Of a stretch of DNA of 64,000 bases, positions 60,113 to 64,000 are shown one piece after another. The position numbers were made by a program, and so were the translations under genes. Source of the stretch: Caldilineaceae bacterium (GTDB taxonomy: Bacteria; Chloroflexota; Anaerolineae; Caldilineales; Caldilineaceae); assembly GCA_020634755.1 (NCBI GenBank), contig JACKBC010000004.1, positions 62,001 through 126,000 on the forward strand, in the 5' to 3' direction. Each line of letters starts with the position of its first letter. Positions within the stretch are counted from its first letter, which is position 1. The notes under the pieces are model-generated. The model was given only the letters and a program-made list of their open reading frames with translations. It searched no databases and was not told where the DNA came from.

Positions 60113-60739
60113 TTACTCCCTTATCCCCATCTCTTCGCCCCAATTGCCGCCAAAAACAAATTCGCGCAGCGGTTTGCGCGTGCGGGCGGCAAGTTCGCCT
60201 TCGCGATGGCGCTCGTTTTCCAAGCTTTCCGGATCACCCACATAGCCTATGGCAATGGCGGTAACCACCGTGTGGTCGGGCGGGATCTGAAATTCTGCGT
60301 TGATCTTGTCTACGTGGATGCCGCCCATTTGATGGATGTGCAACCCTAACGCCGTGGCCTGCACGGCCATATTCTGCACGGCCTGGCCCAGATCATAGAG
60401 CGCCACACGATTGGGGCGATCATTGCGGGCAGACTTGAGGCCGGCTACGGTAAAAATGAGGGCGCTCGCTTTAGAGGCCCACGATACATTGCCTTCCATG
60501 AGACAGTCAACCATGCGCTCAAAGGTGTGGCTGCCTCGCTGCCCCACAATAAAAAACCAGGGCTGCTGGTTGCTGGAGGAGGCCGACCAGCGCGCGGCTT
60601 CGAGCACGCTCAGCAGCTTTGCCGACTCAATGGCACGCGCGGCAAAGGCGCGTGGGCTCCACCGCCGCTGAATGAGTTCATGAATTGGGTAATCGGATTG
60701 GGCAAGTTTAATCTGTTCGCTTGCATGTTGCGTGGTCAA
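60113..60739 (-). CDS. Nitroreductase family protein
   Basis: About 208 residues from a TTG at 60739, with the nitroreductase pattern IQRRWSPRAF, AARWSASSSNQQPWFFIV, YDLGQAVQNMAVQATALGLHIHQMGG and AIAIGYVGDPESL. It uses FMN and NAD(P)H to reduce nitro groups, quinones or flavins. AAGGAG lies 7 bases before the TTG, while an upstream ATG at 60784 overlaps a palindromic GTAGGGC...TTGCCC repeat without a ribosome site. It precedes the formate dehydrogenase genes by about 78 bases on the same strand. Confidence 0.87.
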   Translation of the reverse strand: MTTQHASEQIKLAQSDYPIHELIQRRWSPRAFAARAIESAKLLSVLEAARWSASSSNQQPWFFIVGQRGSHTFERMVDCLMEGNVSWASKASALIFTVAGLKSARNDRPNRVALYDLGQAVQNMAVQATALGLHIHQMGGIHVDKINAEFQIPPDHTVVTAIAIGYVGDPESLENERHREGELAARTRKPLREFVFGGNWGEEMGIRE

Positions 60740-60824
60740 AAACGGCTCCTTGTAGGGCGATTTTCCGAAATCACCATTGGGCAAGCTGAGAAACTTGCCC
60801 TACTGCTTAATTCGGTGAAACAAC

Positions 60825-61457
60825 TTAATTTGGTGAAACAACCGGCGGCTGCGGCGCCAACCCCATCTCCTGCAAGACGCCAACCAGGGCAAAGTTGGCG
60901 GCCAGCCCCACCAGCGCCGGCATCAGCAACAGCAGCGGCAGCGTTAAAACCACGCTGAGTACGATGATGATGATCTGAAAAATCAGCATGAGAAACGTAT
61001 AGAGCGGATAGCGCAATGCCAACAGCATCCCATTACGCAAAATCAGTTTGAAATCGGGCTCATCCTGCTGCCAAAAAAGAGGAAACAGATACTGCATCAT
61101 CATGGCGATCAACAGCATGATCCAAAGCCACGCAATCGCAATAATGCGCATCCAAAAGACCGGGCTGCTAATATAGAAGTAGACATTAAAGAGCACGGCC
61201 AGGGGGATCAAAACATGCAGCAGATAGAGCAGCCAGCCGCGTCCTACATTTGAGCGGGCGGCTTCCCAAAAAAAGCCGCTATCTACACGTTTATAGTTGG
61301 CAATGCGATTGGTGACTTTGTGCAGCCCCAAGGTGACCGGCGCCGCGGTGACGATTAACAATGTGCCCGCCCACCAGACCAGGCTCAAGAAGACGCAGAG
61401 GAAGAGTTCTTCATACCCCGCCTTCAGGGTGCGCCCCATTACAGTAAATGCCTTCAT
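60825..61457 (-). CDS. YesL/DUF624-like integral membrane protein
   Basis: The 210-residue protein has five or six transmembrane segments and the DUF624-like N-terminus: a helix, then VTAAPVTLGLHKVTNRIANYKRVDSGFFWEAARS. It is related in plan to the protein at 7974. Its role is unknown; here there is no sugar transporter beside it. The ATG at 61457 is chosen because the TGG-TATAAT promoter lies 47 bases upstream; a frame from 61574 would have to begin ahead of that promoter. Confidence 0.62.
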   Translation of the reverse strand: MKAFTVMGRTLKAGYEELFLCVFLSLVWWAGTLLIVTAAPVTLGLHKVTNRIANYKRVDSGFFWEAARSNVGRGWLLYLLHVLIPLAVLFNVYFYISSPVFWMRIIAIAWLWIMLLIAMMMQYLFPLFWQQDEPDFKLILRNGMLLALRYPLYTFLMLIFQIIIIVLSVVLTLPLLLLMPALVGLAANFALVGVLQEMGLAPQPPVVSPN

Positions 61458-61503
61458 GGATGATGATTCGCTTTCTTTTCTTTTGAGGTGAGAGTCTATG
61501 CGG

Positions 61504-61512
61504 ATTATACCA
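61504..61512 (-). promoter_or_regulatory. Extended -10 promoter candidate of the second YesL-like gene
   Basis: Minus-strand TGG-TATAAT, the strongest of the four extended -10 sites in the window, about 47 bases before the start codon. Confidence 0.55.
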
Positions 61513-61590
61513 CGACCCGGAGCCAATGCCGTATTCTGCCCATTCATGCTGTGCTTTGCACAGCCACCGCCCAACCGCTATAATTCAAAG

Positions 61591-61683
61591 TACGACTTAT
61601 GCAGCACCCGTGGATTGCCCGGAGTGAACCCCGCTTGCATGAGACACAATTTTAGGCGAGGCTTGCGAAAACCCTAAGTCGTA
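61591..61683. repeat. Short element with TACGACTTA inverted ends upstream of metG
   Basis: TACGACTTA (61591-61599) and TAAGTCGTA (61675-61683) are perfect 9-bp ends of a 93-bp unit. A degenerate relative lies at about 14,468-14,550. It occupies the metG upstream region; no T-box or other riboswitch was recognised in 61,458-61,785. Confidence 0.6.
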
Positions 61684-61785
61684 GAGCGGCAAGGTAGCAG
61701 GAAAGCAAAGTGCAACTGACTTCCCGGCCACATGCAATTTTGATGACGATCGACAAATTCCCTGTTAAGAAATGGAACGAAATCA

Positions 61786-63537
61786 ATGAGCAAAAGTGCA
61801 CAGAAAATCCTGGTCGGCGTGGCCTGGCCATATGCCAACGGGGAAAAACATATTGGCCAGATCGCGGGCGCCTATTTGCCACCCGACATTTTTGCCCGCT
61901 ACCAGCGCATGGTCGGCGCCGATGTCCTCATGGTCAGCGGGTCGGACACGCACGGCACGCCGGTGACGCTACAGGCGGAAAAGGAAGGCGTGCCGCCCGC
62001 CACGGTCATCGAAAAGTATCACCTTCTTTTTGTAGAAGGCTGTCTGAAAATGGGTATCACCTTTGACTGCTATACCCACACCGACACGCAAAACCATTGG
62101 GACGTGACGCACAAAATGTTTCTGCGCCACTTAGAATATAAGTATCTTTACACGGATACCCAGCGCCAGCTTTTTGATGCGCAGGCCGGACGGTTTTTGG
62201 CCGACCGCTATGTAGAAGGCACTTGCCCATTTTGCGGTTACGAAGACGCCCGCGGCGACCAGTGCGACAACTGCGGACGCCTATATGATGCGCTGGAGCT
62301 AAAGAATCCACGCTCCAAACTAACCGGCAACACGGACTTAGAAATTCGTGAAACCGAGCACTTTTTTATGGACATGGCCAAAATGAACCAGCCGCTGCTC
62401 GACTGGATCGGCCACGGCAAAGAGCATTGGCGGCCCAATGTGCTCAACTTTACGCGCGGCCAACTTGAGCTGCGCGAATTGCGCGGCCGCCCCATTACGC
62501 GCGACATAGAGTGGGGCATTACCGTGCCGGTGGCGGGCTACGAAAACAAGCGCATCTACGTCTGGTACGATGCTGTGATCGGCTATTTGAGCGCCGCCAT
62601 CGAATGGGCCAAAATCTCTGGCAACGACGAAGCGTGGCGTGAATGGTGGGACGCCGATGTGAACCCAAACGCCCAAATTTACAACTTTATTGGCAAGGAC
62701 AACATTCCCTTCCACACCATCATTTGGCCCGGCATGTTGCAGGCGTACAGTGTGGGTGATGAACATCTGAATCTGCCCTATGACGTGCCCGCCAACGAAT
62801 ATTTGACCATTGGGGGCGAGCAGTTCAGCACCAGCCGCGGACGCGTTATCGGCTGGAATACGGTGTTGGCCGAATATCAGCCCGATGCTTGGCGCTACGT
62901 GCTGACCGCGCTGGCGCCTGAAACATCTGACGTAGAATTCACCTGGGATGACTTCCGTGAGCGCATCAATAGCGAACTGGTGGCCAACTGGGGCAACCTG
63001 GTCAACCGCGTCATGGGCTTTGCCTACAAGCGCTTTGATGGCGCCATCCCCACACCCGGCCCGCTGGATGACGTGGATCAAACGCTGCTCAACGACATTC
63101 GCAGTGGCTTTGAAAGCGTGGGCGCGCTTTACGAAGCTGTCAAGCTCAAGAATACGCTGGCCGAAGTGCGCCGACTGAGCCAGCGCGTCAACCAATACCT
63201 GAATGACAAAGCGCCCTGGCACTCGATTAAGGAGGACCCGGCCGCGGCGGCCACCTCCATTTATGTAGCCCTTCAGGCCATTGACTGGCTCAAGCTCATG
63301 TGGGCGCCCATTTTGCCCCACAGCAGCGAACAGATCCACCAGATGATGGGCTATGACTCAACGCTTTTTGGTCGCCAATACACCGAGACCGTGGCCGACG
63401 CCCGCGGCGCGCACGTGGTGCTGCGCTACGATCACAATGACGCAATAGGCGCTTGGGAAGCAGAGACGCTGCCGGCTGGTCAAGCGTTGAGGGAGCCCAG
63501 CGCGCTCTTTATTAAGCTTGAGGAAGAAGCAGTGTAA
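61786..63537 (+). CDS. metG: Methionyl-tRNA synthetase
   Basis: The 583-residue class I synthetase has the HIGH-type motif in NGEKHIGQIAGAYLPPD and a knuckle with four Cys (CPFCG and CDNCG). The MetRS segments IYVWYDAVIGYLSA and FIGKDNIPFHTIIWP are also present. The KMSKS loop reads GEQFSTSRGRV, so its first Lys is Gln and the second is Thr, as seen in some MetRS lineages; worth noting. It ends with the anticodon-binding helical domain and has no C-terminal tRNA-binding appendix. It charges tRNA-Met with methionine. Confidence 0.96.
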   Translation: MSKSAQKILVGVAWPYANGEKHIGQIAGAYLPPDIFARYQRMVGADVLMVSGSDTHGTPVTLQAEKEGVPPATVIEKYHLLFVEGCLKMGITFDCYTHTDTQNHWDVTHKMFLRHLEYKYLYTDTQRQLFDAQAGRFLADRYVEGTCPFCGYEDARGDQCDNCGRLYDALELKNPRSKLTGNTDLEIRETEHFFMDMAKMNQPLLDWIGHGKEHWRPNVLNFTRGQLELRELRGRPITRDIEWGITVPVAGYENKRIYVWYDAVIGYLSAAIEWAKISGNDEAWREWWDADVNPNAQIYNFIGKDNIPFHTIIWPGMLQAYSVGDEHLNLPYDVPANEYLTIGGEQFSTSRGRVIGWNTVLAEYQPDAWRYVLTALAPETSDVEFTWDDFRERINSELVANWGNLVNRVMGFAYKRFDGAIPTPGPLDDVDQTLLNDIRSGFESVGALYEAVKLKNTLAEVRRLSQRVNQYLNDKAPWHSIKEDPAAAATSIYVALQAIDWLKLMWAPILPHSSEQIHQMMGYDSTLFGRQYTETVADARGAHVVLRYDHNDAIGAWEAETLPAGQALREPSALFIKLEEEAV

Positions 63538-63575
63538 GCCGCTCCTCCCCATTCCCGCACTTCGTGCTCCGTTCG

Positions 63576-63603
63576 CCCTCCTCTCCACGAGCAGAGAGGA
63601 GGG
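63576..63603 (+). terminator. Hairpin after metG
   Basis: CCCTCCTCTC (63576-63585) and its perfect complement (63594-63603) with an 8-base loop, about 40 bases after the metG stop. No T-tract follows. Confidence 0.5.
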
Positions 63604-63666
63604 GAACGGCAGGAGAGGTCCATCCGCCCAATATCATCCATCTTCCCCAATCCCATTTCGTCATCC

Positions 63667-64000
63667 ATGCCTAAATCACCTGCCGACATCTTGCTAATCC
63701 AACATCCCCGCCGCTGGCTAACCGTCATTGTGGCGGTCTATTTGATTGTTGCCACGCTTTTCGCCCTTTATACGCCACCGTGGCAGAACCCAGATGAACC
63801 GGCCCACTACAACTATATTGCCCACATTGCCGCCGGCCACGGTCTGCCCGTGTTGCAAATGGGCGACTATGACCAAGCGTTGCGCGATGAGTTGACCACT
63901 TTGCACTTTCCGCCGGAACGCTCCATTGCGGCGCTGCGTTATGAAAATTACCAGCCGCCACTCTACTATGTGACGGCAGCGCCCGTCTTCTGGCTCGCAC
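63667..64000 (+). CDS. GT-C-like membrane glycosyltransferase, partial
   Basis: The frame opens at an ATG and runs off the window after 111 codons. It has an N-terminal transmembrane helix (WLTVIVAVYLIVATLFALY), then PPWQNPDEPAHYNYIAHIAAGHGLP, given as one block of the loop, and ENYQPPLYYVTAAPVFW. The NPDEPAHYNY loop and the QPPLYY motif resemble GT-C/ArnT- or DUF2142-type glycosyltransferases that use polyprenyl-linked sugars. The C-terminal part is outside the window. Confidence 0.75.
   Translation, partial: MPKSPADILLIQHPRRWLTVIVAVYLIVATLFALYTPPWQNPDEPAHYNYIAHIAAGHGLPVLQMGDYDQALRDELTTLHFPPERSIAALRYENYQPPLYYVTAAPVFWLA

Noticed and set aside
61458..61785. T-box leader upstream of metG
   Set aside because: No T-box sequence or specifier stem was seen; the region is mostly a repeat element.

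Overview
The window looks like a chromosomal segment of a Chloroflexota bacterium, probably Anaerolineae or a Caldilinea relative. This is inferred, not proven. The signs are Thr/Pro-rich linkers in secreted proteins, NBR1-like Ig domains, a tricorn protease, GH116 with CUT1 sugar transporters, a TGG-TATACT extended -10 motif ahead of several genes, and intergenic spaces crowded with short palindromic repeats. No rRNA, tRNA, CRISPR array, transposase gene or phage gene was recognised.

Layout. 1-3.3 kb: partial PhyH dioxygenase, then a SulP transporter and a tandem universal stress protein. 3.4-14.2 kb: a minus-strand carbohydrate locus with a GH116 beta-glycosidase, a GH32/43-like propeller hydrolase, a YesL-like membrane protein, two CUT1 permeases with a GNAT gene between them, a sugar-binding lipoprotein and a Gfo/Idh/MocA oxidoreductase. 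14.5-24.4 kb: a methyltransferase/ATP-grasp fusion, a Thr/Pro-rich surface protein, a BrnT-BrnA toxin-antitoxin pair, scpA, and a 1317-residue protein with three PGRP-like domains of which only the last keeps its zinc ligands. 24.4-31.7 kb: menB, a flavoprotein, a sugar-phosphate epimerase-like protein, a SEC-C protein, an amidohydrolase lacking its HxH motif, a TPR protein and a degenerate MBL-fold protein.

31.8-45.1 kb: an aromatic catabolism island with formamidase, pobA, hpaB (two apparent frameshifts), hpaH, an aminotransferase (one frameshift), an SDR, a P-loop ATPase, hpaG, a HigB-HigA module, hpaE, a MerR regulator with a textbook 19-bp-spacer promoter, a broken HigA-like gene and hpaD. 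Together these cover 4-hydroxybenzoate hydroxylation and most of the homoprotocatechuate meta-cleavage route. The flavin reductase hpaC, the isomerase hpaF and the aldolase hpaI are not seen.

45.1-54 kb: an SH3/Ig surface protein, a tricorn protease, a sialidase-like propeller, a small lipoprotein and a rhomboid-like protein. 54-60 kb: an NAD-linked formate dehydrogenase set, made of a selenocysteine catalytic subunit with a SECIS-like hairpin, a NuoG-like Fe-S subunit and a NuoE-NuoF fusion, with an alpha/beta hydrolase embedded. 60-64 kb: nitroreductase, a second YesL-like protein, metG and the start of a GT-C-like membrane protein.

At least seven families of small palindromic or inverted-repeat elements occupy the intergenic space. 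Some overlap stop codons and one sits inside the formate dehydrogenase cluster.
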